Source of the DNA: Pelargonium cotyledonis
Taxonomy: Eukaryota; Streptophyta; Magnoliopsida; Geraniales; Geraniaceae
Direction of reading: 5' to 3'
Length of the DNA stretch: 25,318 nt
Assembly: GCA_036897625.1 (NCBI GenBank)
Contig: JAYMTA010000678.1
Span: forward strand, 1 to 25,318
Of this stretch, positions 1 to 10,500 are shown piece by piece. Below the pieces are notes generated by a model. It had not been told where the DNA came from and made no database searches. It saw only the letters and a list, made by a program, of their open reading frames with translations. Both the position numbers and the translations under genes were made by a program. Each line of letters begins with the position of its first letter. The first letter of the stretch is position 1.

Positions 1-2306
1 TCCATGATTTTAAATAATGTGTCATCATCTCATTAGTGCAACTAATATACGTATTACTACAAAAAAAAAAAAAAAATGTATGCATTGCTTTTCACGAAGA
101 GCTTTTGAATATCTTTCCCAAATCTTATTTTGTTTTGGATGGGCTTGGGTTTGCATTATCATATTCTTTGGGATTGGACCTTGTTATTTTTGGGTTTAGT
201 GATGGGCTTTAAGGAGAGTTTTCAGTTTGTGAGGAAAAACAAATTGGGTGTATTTGCTTTTAGAGAAAAAATGAATATAAGTGGATTTTTTGTTTAGCTT
301 ATGATAATGTTAGTAAATGAAGTGATGACATCTGAATAAATTTTACTCGTACCATTTAAGTGATTTTGTGGGAGCTAGTACGATCTGCTGGATTTAAGTA
401 TTTTTAATGAAGCATCACCACCTAACTCATACTTTACAACTATAATTATATATATGTATGATTATGATATCTTAATAATTCGTTTAAATAAAAGTGACAT
501 TAGAGATCAATTTTTCGCTTAAATAAAGACGACAATGTCATGATTGTCATTTGAAAATGTCATGATTGTCATTTGAAAATGACATAAATATACCATTGAG
601 CATTCATGTGTAACCATTGGACGTCACGAGAGAAATTAACAATTTCTTATGTGCTTGAAAAAAAATAATCTCTAATTATTGCTACGTTGTAGCAAGCAGT
701 GGTCCAACCTCAAACTATAGCATTTCAAACACTATACTGCATAATGAAAAGTTGTTTACAAAAATCTCATTGTACTTTGCGGAATCATGTCAGATGTTGT
801 ATTCAACTCTCAATTACCATTGTAGAAGAACGATTATCATATCTCAACAGTCCACTACAACGAACGTTATCAACATGCACTCTTCATTTTTGTATCATGA
901 CAATGAGTATTATTCATCTTCATATCAATAGTTAAGTATTTTTTTTCACCATAATAGCAAAGAATGGTCAACTTCCAAAATTTATTTGAATTGAAATTTG
1001 ACCTAGTAATTTTTGTAGCATAAATTATTTTAGTGTCATGAATATATATATATATATATAAGGACATATTTAATGCAATTTATTAAAAAACAAGTGGAGT
1101 GGATTAGCTAAAGGCTTCCAGCAAAAGATTGCAATCAATCCAATCTACACAAAGAAAAGTCTCCTCAATCCATAATTGGACTTTTTAGCTCATCCCAAAA
1201 CCGTAATTATCACAAAAACAGTGTCTCTTTCCAACAAATTTAAAAAATCAGGGGGAGAATTTACCTTATTACCCCCAGACCAATAATATACGTGACATAA
1301 TCCATGGCGTGATAATTTACTCGCTAATATTGAAGTCTCAACTACCAGCTCTCGCATTGCCCAATCCCATTTTCGTAATTTCAGCATGAGCCCATTACAC
1401 GTGGCTCTTGTCTTCTGTAGCTTTACCGTTGTAGTCAGCTGAGATCGGGATCAGTAGAGTCAGTACTAGATGGAAGCGCTTGTGTTGTGTTAGCACTTGA
1501 GTTGATAATTTAGATTTGATTTCACGTGATATCGAAATTCGGTTTATAAATCTTAAGTTTATATTGCATAATATGTTTCAGATCATTTTCGGGGCGTGTT
1601 AGGAGACATGTACATTTTTTGAGTACAATTTAAAACTCGAACTGTGATCCACATCCCTTTTGAATCGGGATTAGATTGGGTCTTTTGAAGCTATTGTAAG
1701 AAAATACACTCTTGGCCCTATTTGAAATCCTGAAAATTAATATGAGTCAACATGAGCACGACACGCTTTACAATCGTGGTGAAGTACTAAACACAGACGT
1801 GACTTGTTTATGAACAAGTAGAGTGAATATAACATGTTCAACATAATTAACTAAATGAGTTGAATTAACACAACATAATATTATTAACATGACATAGCCT
1901 AACATGTTTTATAATGTAAGACAAAAATATTTGACACATGACGACCAAAATATGTCACACGACATTCAAAAAGATTATATACACAAATGACACCAACTAG
2001 AGTTTTTAAGGGATAGTTAACTACAAGTACATTCCTCAGTACAAACATTCATGAATCGCATTAGGTACTTCAAAAGTAATGATTTCAAAGACACATATTT
2101 CGTGAGGTATCGTGTGCTGTGACATGAACACGACTCCCTAAATAATTGTTCAAACACACACATTTTGCGATTAAATCAGATCTAATCCAAACATTTTACG
2201 GATTAGTTTTTATCAATCTAAACTACATCAATTTCGATATGAAATCCAAATTGTCACTTCTAAAACCGACAACTTGAATTTATAGGTTTAACTCAAATGC
2301 AAACAC
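1..2306. other. AT-rich intergenic DNA, no supported gene
   Basis: No reading frame here looks like a known protein or has plant exon structure around it; the frames are short and scattered. Visible items are an A-run near 61-77, a 22-bp tandem repeat (534-577), a TA run (about 1042-1060) and one CACGTG box at 1398-1403. The stretch 1741-2170 is rich in ACATG/CACGAC words and shares a 16-base word (1877-1892) with 19097-19112. It resembles decayed repeat DNA, but I cannot assign a family. Confidence 0.6.
534..577. repeat. 22-bp tandem repeat, two copies
   Basis: The unit starting AATGTCATGATTGTCATTTG occurs twice in a row with a 22-base period (534-555 and 556-577). A third partial copy begins just after. 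It lies in non-coding DNA. Confidence 0.85.
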
Positions 2307-2666
2307 GGCCCAACTATAAAATAGAGACGTCGAATGAGCTAATTTCGTGTCGTCTTGCGTGTTAATATCACAATTGCCAGCTCTAACACGAGAGGAGAGA
2401 AGAAACACAAGGGGAAAGAGGAAGATCAGCAAAGAGGAGCCAATGGCGGGAGAGCACACGGATCGGTGATGTGGCAAGTAGATATTTTGAAATCCCGCCT
2501 AAACCCGGACTTCAAGTGGTTTGTGATTCAATTTTATTGTTTTTGCCCTAAAAAACCCTTTTGGCCTTTGCTTATCTCTCTTTTTCATCAACCAACGAAC
2601 CATTCATTATCTTGTGCTTATTTTTTTCCTCTCCTCTCTTCCCTTCCTTATCTCTCTAAACCCTAA
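2307..2666 (+). promoter_or_regulatory. HMGB promoter region: site II, TATA-like box, pyrimidine tract and telo-box
   Basis: Seen: GGCCCA (reverse of TGGGCC, a site II core) at 2307-2312, a TATAAAATA match at 2315-2323, a long CT-rich tract at about 2570-2657, and AAACCCTAA (telo-box) at 2658-2666. Known: telo-box plus site II is a common pair upstream of plant genes expressed in dividing cells. Inferred: two start regions are possible. One lies about 25-30 bases after the TATA match. The other lies in the pyrimidine tract, which would avoid the upstream ATG at 2355. The telo-box may sit in the 5' leader rather than upstream of it. Confidence 0.55.
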
Positions 2667-2670
2667 AAAG

Positions 2671-2757
2671 GTAACTCGCTCTCTCGCGGCGCTGACTCGC
2701 TCCGAGTCCTGCCTCTTCCGGAACGATTCTCACCGCTTTTCGTCGATTTTTCTGCAG
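2671..2757 (+). other. possible intron in the HMGB 5' leader
   Basis: AAAAG followed by GTAACT at 2671 looks like a 5' splice site, and TTTTTCTGCAG ending at 2757 is a good 3' splice site eight bases before the start ATG. Removing this 87-base piece would leave the coding sequence unchanged. The interior is richer in G and C than the other introns of the gene, so it may instead be ordinary leader. Confidence 0.35.
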
Positions 2758-2765
2758 GATTCGCC

Positions 2766-3963
2766 ATGAACAGAGGCAAAGGAAAGGCCGAGACCAAAAG
2801 GCCCGATAACAAGTGAGTTTTCGCCTCTCATTTTTCGATTTTCGTGCGGTGTTTGAGTTCGGTGTAATTTGACGCAGATCTCAGATCGCTAGCTTCGGTG
2901 TGCGGTGTGTTTTGTGGTTTTGTGCGCATCGAGATGGTTGAGTTTTGTGTTTTTTGGACGTTTTTGTTGTTTTTCAGGCTGAAGAGGAAAGGCGCTGCTC
3001 CCGAGAGAGCGGCAAAGAAGCCGACTAAGAAGGAGAAGGCAGCGGCTAAGGATCCGAACAAGCCGAAGAGACCTGCCAGTGCCTTCTTCGTTTTCATGTA
3101 TGGAATAGCCTCGGGGATTTTCGTGTAGATCTGCTTCATATTCAATCAATAATTTAGTTTCTGGTCATTTTTGTGGTTAAATTCATGTTGATTGTTGATT
3201 TTACCTTTCAAACGATAGGGAGGAATTTAGGAAAACGTACAAGGAGAAGCATCCCAACAACAAATCCGTCTCTGTGGTACGCAAATGTTTCTGCTAGATC
3301 TAGCTTATTTTTGTCCGTTTCTCTGTTCGTACGGTTCGTGTATCAGTTTTACCCCTTCATTTTTCATTTAACATTTAATTTTCTTCAATAATTCAGGTCG
3401 GCAAAGCTGGTGGAGACAAATGGAAGTCTATGTCAGAAGCTGTGAGTGTTTCACAAAAGCTATCAATATTAGTTTGCTGTTTTCACAGATTTTTTTCCTC
3501 TTTCAATTCTATGCTTTGTGAATTGTAGATCATAATTTATACTTTGTTTAAATTTCCAGGAGAAAGCACCTTATGTACAAAAGGCTGAGAAGAGAAAGAC
3601 TGAATATAACAAAAACATGGAGGCTTACAACAAGAAATTGGTGAGTACTCTTCATGTGTTATGAACAATTTAGTAAAAATAACTGTCTATTGTGTTCTAT
3701 AGTTTTGAAGTTACTCTGATGATTTGCTTAATTTTGATATCCACAGGCTGAGGGACCAGCAGCTGACGAAGACGAGGAGTCTGACAAGTCCAAGTCTGAA
3801 GTGCACGATGATGATGAAGACGATGATGAGGGAAGCGCAGAGGTTTGTCACTAAAAACTTTTTGCATATTGAAAGAAACAGTGGGATTTCAAGATGATTA
3901 CTGCTTGTTGTTAACAATTGGTTGTGTTGAATTTGATTGCAGGAGGATGATGATGATGAGTAA
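2766..3963 (+). CDS. HMGB: HMGB-type high mobility group box protein (7 exons, 155 aa)
   Basis: Exons: 2766-2812, 2978-3097, 3219-3276, 3397-3441, 3560-3640, 3747-3842, 3943-3963; all introns are GT-AG and the joined frame is 468 bases including TAA. The order is typical of plant HMGB proteins: a basic Lys/Ala-rich N-terminus (1-40), one HMG box (about 41-110, starting DPNKPKRPASAFFVF and holding the core Trp84 and Tyr95), a short basic linker, then an acidic tail (124-155) ending EEDDDDE. The tail holds Ser129, Ser132 and Ser134 among acidic residues, possible CK2 sites. HMGB proteins bind DNA in the minor groove without sequence specificity, bend it and help assemble chromatin complexes in the nucleus; the acidic tail tempers DNA binding. 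The tail pattern SDKSKSEV suggests the Arabidopsis HMGB2/HMGB3 group (from memory, not searched). The ATG is the first in frame, in GCCATGAAC context. Confidence 0.93.
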
Positions 3964-4263
3964 ATGTCATGTGCTAAGGGGGGAATAGTTGTGGGGGATC
4001 GGTGGCTCGCTCCTAATTGTGTTGCTTTAGAGTGTGAAGTGAAGATAAGCTGACCTATGCTTTTTTCATGTTTACATGTTTTCACCTGTGATAATATCCT
4101 GATTTGGCTTTCCCTTGCCCCCCTTTTAGGCTTTTAGATTTACTGATGATATAAGAACAAAAATGGGATTAGTTTCAGGTTCTAGTCCTGAGCGATCATG
4201 TGCTCTGAGTACTTGAATTTCTTAATGTCAAATGATTTAGTGGTTGTTAATGTTTCTGTTCTT

Positions 4264-4500
4264 TGTTTCTTCATTCCCTTCATGTATTTTTTTTAATCGT
4301 CACATACTATTAACAATCTATGTTTGTCTGTCTTTTTTGTAGTAGTGTCTCCATCTTTTGGCAATCATGTGGTGTGAGAACAGAAATGATTGTTTTTGTT
4401 TCTTCATTCACTAAATTTATTTTTCTGGTCCTCACATATTGTTCACAATTTACTTGCTGGGTCTGTTATTTTTTAGTCTCTCCACCTTGTCTTTGTTTTG
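4264..4500. repeat. diverged direct duplication, period about 133 bp
   Basis: The word TGTTTCTTCATTC occurs at 4264-4276 and 4397-4409. The following ~95 bases can be aligned between copies with many differences (for example CACATACTATTAACAATCTA against CACATATTGTTCACAATTTA). This looks like an old tandem duplication downstream of HMGB. Confidence 0.6.
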
Positions 4501-5515
4501 CTTTTGAATAAGTTTTTATCCTTGTGAAATTCTATTTGGACATGACATCAGATCGGTACATGTGAGATATGTTTGTGTTTTGATTTACTCTCCATTCCTA
4601 TTTGGTTTCTGCCATATGGTAATTTAATGAAACCATTTTACGTTATAACTCTGTTTGTTGGGTATACTCGCAATGACTGAATGTTTTTGTGTAACCTTTT
4701 GTAAATCCTGTTGTGTTTTTCTTGCTAAGTGAGATGTCGTGGCCTGTAAAATTTTACTAAATAAAAAATGCCCGAGTTTTTTTAATTTGTTTGGCCTCTT
4801 TGTCTAATTGCTTGTGTTGCCAAGTTTATCCATAAGTATGAATAGCATGAAAAAAATTATACGCATAACTCTATGTTGAAATCTCATTTTCGAGATATGG
4901 ATTTGAGATGTCCAGTCGCTTGTCTTGATGATGACATGAAGTTGATATTAACAATTATGTTTTTCTTTTGTTGCTTGAAAGGTTGAATAATTGAGATATG
5001 GAGAATAAATTATTGGTATTTTTGGCAAATTAGAGGAGTGTCGCTTATGCATATTGACTTGTTATCTTTTTTGTTGATGTAAAGGTTTTGTGCTGTTTTG
5101 TATTTGTGAAGAAATGTTGGGTATTTTGGTAAATTAGAGGAACATTTCAAAAATCTGAGTTTTGATGCCTTTATCTTCCATGTCGATCTATTTTGTTTGG
5201 TCGTGGCTTGTGATGATTGATTTTGACTTTTATGGTTTGTTGGAAAGATTATACCTATATATTGTCCAGTGGATGAGTCAAAATGTGATTGAAGTGAATG
5301 TATATATTCTTGGGATCTTGTGTTGTGTGATTAAAAGTCACTATCATTGTTGTGGATTTTAGTGGCTGATTCTGATTGGTGGATTGCATGTGCTGTGTCC
5401 AATTGTTGTTTCATTTGGTGAATTTTGTTGGGAAAAAGTTTACTGCAACAAAACCCCTGGTTTGTTTCATCTAGAAGGTCGTTTTGTTTTTGGGATCATG
5501 AATGTGGTTGAAATT

Positions 5516-5538
5516 TTGGTCAACAGTCTGTTGACCAA
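5516..5538. repeat. perfect 11-bp inverted repeat with 1-base centre
   Basis: TTGGTCAACAG, one T, then CTGTTGACCAA. The arms each contain a TTGAC/GTCAA core, the W-box core bound by WRKY factors. It could equally be the core of a decayed element. No gene lies close by. Confidence 0.8.
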
Positions 5539-6080
5539 CGGATAAAATAAAAATGATTTTTTTTCTGTTGGGAAGAAATCAAAAGGAGAAAAACACAAAA
5601 CTATGCCATAAAAAAATGCTGTTGATAGTCACATACGATTGAATGAAGTATTGTTTGAAATTTACTTAACCGTGGGCGTTAAGTAAGTTTTGAATTAACT
5701 TTCTAAATGATCGTTAATTTCGTAACTATCCTATATTGTGAAGCTTAGAAGCCTTCATCTCTGTTAATGACATGACAATTGGGTACCTTATATTTTTGTC
5801 CTAGAATCAAAATATACCAATGTTATAAAACAATTTCAAGTGTGAGATTGATTAGAGAAAATATGTACAATTACCGATTCTTTAATCAGTCTGACGTTGG
5901 AGATGCTCTTATTGCTCTTATTTTCAACAATTATCTTTTGCAACTTTTTAAACATGTGAGACATGTGCTCTTACAATACGTGCACTATTGATCTTATAAT
6001 AAGAAATAATAAATCCATTTCAAAATTTTTGTCCTATGTCTTTTAAAAGATTTTTAAATAATTGTCCGCTTTCTCTTTTA

Positions 6081-6146
6081 TATAGTTAGTTACGTCAATT
6101 ACAAATTCTTACATATAGTTAGTTACGCCAATTACAAATTCTTACT
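6081..6146. repeat. 33-bp tandem duplication
   Basis: Two adjacent copies beginning TATAGTTAGTTACG (6081 and 6114) differ mainly by one T/C change (TACGTC against TACGCC), so the duplication is fairly recent. It lies just left of the MITE at 6175. Confidence 0.88.
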
Positions 6147-6174
6147 CTCTTTTATTAGTTATTTAAACTAACCA

Positions 6175-6437
6175 TTCTTTCCGTCTCAAAATGAGTGTCT
6201 TATTTGTTTAAATTTTTTGTTTCAAAATGAGTTACTTATTTCTATTTTTATGCTATTATATTATTGTTCTTTCTATATTACTCTTATTACTTATGCACAT
6301 GAACAAATCTACACATGGTTACACATGAGATATAGGTGGAGAAAGTGAAGATTATATTGAAAACACACTAAATTATCTTGTAATTTTTAAATTTTGTAAA
6401 AAATAGAAATAATACACTCATTTTGAGATGAAGACAG
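6175..6437. mobile_element. Stowaway-like MITE, complete (about 263 bp)
   Basis: The left end reads TTCTTTCCGTCTCAAAATGA and the right end, reversed, reads CTGTCTTCATCTCAAAATGA; both continue GTGT.TTATTT. The right flank is TA; the left flank is CA, probably a mutated TA target duplication. Stowaway MITEs are short non-autonomous elements mobilised by Tc1/mariner transposases and insert at TA. The terminal repeat matches that of the 22455-22656 copy. There is no coding capacity. Confidence 0.82.
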
Positions 6438-6482
6438 TAATTCTTACCGTCTTAACTTAGAACATTTATATTAAGAGAGACG

Positions 6483-6740
6483 TGTAACAAAAGGAGACAT
6501 CATTTTTCCTTTCAGAATGATAAAGATCATTTATCAATGACTTGTAACAAAAGGAGACGTCATTTTTTCCTTTCAGAATGGTAAAGATCATTTATCAATC
6601 ATTGCAATTAAAACCTATGTTCTATTTTGGTCACTCATTGGACAATTATTTGAGACTGAAAAAGTATAATAATAATAATAATAATAAAATCATTTTTCCT
6701 TTCCAAACTATGAAAATTATCAATCAATTCTTGCAAAAAA
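6483..6740. repeat. 60-bp tandem duplication plus a diverged third copy
   Basis: Copies at 6483-6538 and 6543-6599 begin TGTAACAAAAGGAGAC and end ATCATTTATCAAT; they differ by a few substitutions and one extra T. A third, weaker copy sits at about 6687-6740 (CATTTTTCCTTTC, later TTATCAATCA and TTGCAA). An A21 run follows at 6735-6755. Confidence 0.82.
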
Positions 6741-6900
6741 AAAAAAAAAAAAAAACTATCGTCTCCACTGTCTGGAGAAAATGCAAACAAACTTCTAAAC
6801 ATGTGTATATATGTTCATGGTTATTAACTGTTATTATATATATACACGCCATCATATAAAAAGAAGAAAATTAAAAAAAGACAACTTTCCTGTACGAGGC

Positions 6901-7557
6901 CTATGGGTTTCTTTTATCATGTTCAGCTGTTCGCAGCAAGTCTTGAGCCATAGATGAGAAGGACTTAGCTGTGTCTTGCATCTCTGTAGTTCTCAGGTTT
7001 ATCCCCTATTCTCAATTCACCAACAATATCCCCTCAATTAGTTTAAATTCTAATATTATTCAACTAAACTTAACATAATGCCATGTGAAATAAAACTAGA
7101 AAATTTACCTGCAGTTTCTTTATATTATCCTGCAACTTGCTTTCTGCCATTTTGATCTCACTCGTTTCCTGCATCCAAATAGTAAACTTAGCTACGACAT
7201 TTATATCTTAAATCTCCATTTTCAAGGTTTGGGATTCCCAAATGCGATATACATATGATTTTCATTTCATGGATGATTGTGGAATTATAGGCAACAAGTA
7301 AACGATTTCTATACATACAAAACATGGGAACTAATAAGTACGTACTCTCTCTGACTCAGACTAGTAAGTACATATTTTGGGATGGGAGAAGTAAGCAATT
7401 ATTTATATAGGAAGCTCGTGACCCAGATGTATACTTACACTAGAAGATGGAAACCCGTATTTCCTCTTGATTTGATCAACTGAATCAACCTTCTCATCTT
7501 GTTGCGTTTCCTTAGTGGGAGCTTTCTCGTTCTTGGTCTTCATCTGTTTCAGTTTAC
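6901..7557 (-). other. exons 22-24: R-SNARE-like coiled coil without membrane anchor
   Basis: Residues about 985-1049 form an amphipathic helix. Arg1020 sits where the ionic zero-layer Arg of VAMP-type R-SNAREs lies. Counting from it, Met at +4, Ala at +8, Phe at +11, Ala at +15 and Leu at +18 match the hydrophobic layer spacing of the VAMP family. The chain stops 29 residues after the Arg with no hydrophobic span, as in animal tomosyns. The inferred role is to occupy the R-SNARE place in a complex with plasma-membrane Q-SNAREs and block a true fusogenic R-SNARE. Confidence 0.75.
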
Positions 7558-10500
7558 CTGGCATAAGGTGAATGTTTTTATCAGTGCCCCGTAGATCCCA
7601 CAAAATGTTTTACTTTATGTTTGCTTGGTAACAACACTTGGTAGCATTTGGATTAGAACTTTTGTTTAGGAATGACAATCAAGAATTGGGCTGGTAATGA
7701 GATTCTTTTTGTTCGTGTTTCTATTAAGACATTTTGGTCACAAAAATGAGCCAGCAATAAAAATCTCATTCCCATTACCATTCTTGCTCATCATTCCAAT
7801 TTTTTTTTATATAATCCAAATGGTACCCTAGTTCAGTTTTCATGTCATTTCATCGACAATAGTCAGTTGACTCAGAAGTCAGAACCGACAGAACACAAAT
7901 ACGATACAAATGCTGGTACTGACCTTTGAAAGCCTGAAATTTGCTAGCGAGTTTCTGCGTATTTAGAGCGGCCAACATGTTTTGTTCTTTAGGTTTCTCC
8001 TCGGGAACGCCAATGTCAATGTCAATGTCATCTTTACAATGGAAAGAGCATGTACATCACAAAGTAAAAAGCCATCCAATATAAGAAAATATAAAACAAG
8101 CGTAAATGGAGACCCGTACCTATGTCTAAATAGTCATCATCTTTCTCCATGGCCTGGTTATTCTCCTCAGCCTCATCGGGGAAGTTAGCAGTTGCTAAGA
8201 TCCTCGTGAGTTCCTCGATGCTTTCACTAGGATCTTCTGTCTCAACATCCGCTACAGGCTTCGCTTTACTTCCTTTCATATCTTTAATGACCGAGCTAAA
8301 CAAACCCTGCTATACCAAGTTGTATATATAAATATTAAAAAATTGCACTACATTTGCTGGATCATAGCAAAAGTTAAACCAATTTTAATACACATTTACC
8401 TTCTTCTTTTCCTTTTGGACAACGGGTATTGAGACATGCCCTTCTTGTGGATAGATAAGATCTTTTTTATAGACTTGGCTGATAGTATCCAAAAGCCTGG
8501 TACACAAAAAATCAAAGCATGTGATACGATACTAAAATGTTGATGAGATCCGACACTATCGTCTTGTTTTTTTTGTTAAGCAATCTTGAGCTCCCAAAGT
8601 GTAACTTAAAGTGAAAGTAGAAACATTATAGAACCATGGCAAAAATATGAGAAAAAAAACAACTATGACCTACTTTGATTGAGAGCTGCATTTATCTCCT
8701 ATAACAACTCACGCTGTTTTCCTTTTTCTTTTCATTTCCAATGTATTTTCAAAACTCCTATTTTGCCGTTTTTTAAGAACAACAAATTGTACTCCCTCCC
8801 CAAAATAAGTGTCGTGTTTATCTTGCATTTTTGTCCTCTCCAAAATGTAACTTAAAAGTAAGGGTACCATACCTAAATGTTTCCTTTCGCCCCGAAACTG
8901 AAACAACAAACATCTCCTGATCACCGTTCACCTGTTCCAAAGGATATTAAGCAGTTGATGTAAACATTTCTGAATTCGGGTTCTCAATAAGCATGCTTGT
9001 AACAGTGAGATATGCTGTCATACCATAACAATTTCTCCATCCGATGAAGAGCAGACTGAATTATCGGATAACGAGCTTGGCTTTGATGTGGAATTTGCAA
9101 AGCCTCTAATGGAAGTTTCTTTTATTAAGGATAACTCTGGAAGAGATCTAGCATTATACAAAAGGAGTTCAGGTTAGGCTACTAATTACATCAGTTCTAT
9201 CCCAATATAATACATAATGAATGGATTCCACGGGCCACCCTGAACAGTCCAGACAATCCCATATAAGAATGTGTTGCACTGACTTGTATGCATTTTAAAC
9301 ATTTAATTGGTGTGAGATGTACTTAAATCATAGGTCCGCTACATGGAGATAATGATTCACATAATATGGCAGTGAAACACTTGCAACAAACATGATATGG
9401 ATAAAGAATTGTAACTATGATTCTACTGGTTCTTTTGTATTCATCATGTAACATTTACAGATGGAGGTGTCGTTCCATTGTAAAGGTAATTACTCATAAC
9501 TTGGTAAATATTACCTTATTTCAATTTTTCCACTAGTGAAAAGGAGTATCAGGCCAGCATCAGAGTGACTGTAGAATGTGGATGCCCAGCAACAAGAAGA
9601 GGAATGGTATTTCTTCTTGTGGAGCACCTTCTTAATCCCCTATACACAAAACAAACAAATGAAAAACAGGCATCACCTACATTTATGTTGTAACATGAGT
9701 GTCTACTAGAGGTGAAATCGGTCGGTTCAGATCGGATAGGATCAAATATAGTTCAGATTTCAGATTGAGATCCGATAATATTTCGGATCAGATTGGACGA
9801 ATCCGTTCATTTTACACTAAAATGACAGGATTTGTCTGATCCAATCCATTTCGAGCCGATCCAGTTGTTTTTTTGTTTGTTTTTTCTTTTCTGTAAAGAA
9901 AAATCTGATCCGATCATATCCAAAAATTGATCGGATCGGATCGGATGTGCGGATTCGGATCCAGATTACCGGCTCTACCGTCTAAAATGAGGGCCGGGCC
10001 AAAATATAAACCTGTTTTTATCGGGCAACTTTTCATCAGTCGTAGGGCCGATAAAAAGTTGCAAAATAGGAACGGTTCAGATTTTTGGCCTGGCCCGTGG
10101 CCCGAATTGCTAGGTCTACCTACAAATAAGAAAAAGCGACTACCTGAATAATGTGTGTTAAGGAATAGACATATACAGCTTTCTCTGAACACAGCAATAA
10201 TGATGGTTGTTTTGGTGTCATTTCTGCGCCATTGCTTGCATTTGTACCTCTGACCATATTATCCTGCAACCCATCTGTGCAAACATTTCACTGCATATGA
10301 TTCCTTATGTTGCTTTCAATCTTGTCAATAGGAAAGTTACAAAATCTGAACAGAAGTGCTTACCCAAAACCCGTGCATACAAAGCCATAGACGGTTTCTT
10401 TGGACGAATGATGGCAGTGCTCAGGGTGCTACCAGTCTCACTATCAAGGGCTAAACATGATGAATCCTTAGTTGCCACAACTAATGCATTCTTCTCGAAG

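Larger units (their letters stand above)
3964..6900. other. gap between convergent genes, repeats only
   Basis: This is the space between the stop codons of the HMGB gene and the tomosyn-like gene, so it holds both 3' UTRs. The HMGB poly(A) site is not clear; an AATAAA-like word occurs near 4760 but that is far downstream. Local duplications, a palindrome, a MITE, an (AAT)n run (about 6665-6688) and a 21-base A run (6735-6755) are present. No convincing coding region is seen. Confidence 0.7.

Noticed and set aside
17..199. 60-codon frame with a hydrophobic stretch at the left edge
   Set aside because: It starts through an A-run and has no recognised motif. It could be the tail of a repeat but cannot be supported.
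534..577. a CRISPR array
   Set aside because: Two direct units without spacers in plant nuclear DNA; a simple tandem repeat.
699..935. 78-codon plus-strand frame
   Set aside because: No recognisable motif or splice context, and it sits in AT-rich repeat-like sequence.
2445..2500. GGCGGGA and TCCCGCC words as possible E2F sites for S-phase control of HMGB
   Set aside because: Neither fits the full TTTSSCGC-type consensus with the flanking A/T run, so only the telo-box and site II were kept.
2355..2666. 103-codon plus-strand open frame before HMGB
   Set aside because: It covers the promoter, pyrimidine tract and telo-box; the translation is low-complexity, so it is not treated as a gene.
2658..2666. 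AAACCCTAA as an interstitial telomere repeat
   Set aside because: A single unit next to a promoter; a telo-box is the usual reading.
2828..3149. minus-strand frames over HMGB exons 1-3
   Set aside because: They are reverse shadows of Lys/Ala-rich exon 2 and its introns; the plus-strand frame gives a clear HMG box.
3711..4085. 124-codon minus-strand frame across the HMGB 3' exons
   Set aside because: Antisense to the exon for the acidic tail (GAT/GAA runs reverse to Ser/Leu-rich codons); a shadow of the real gene.
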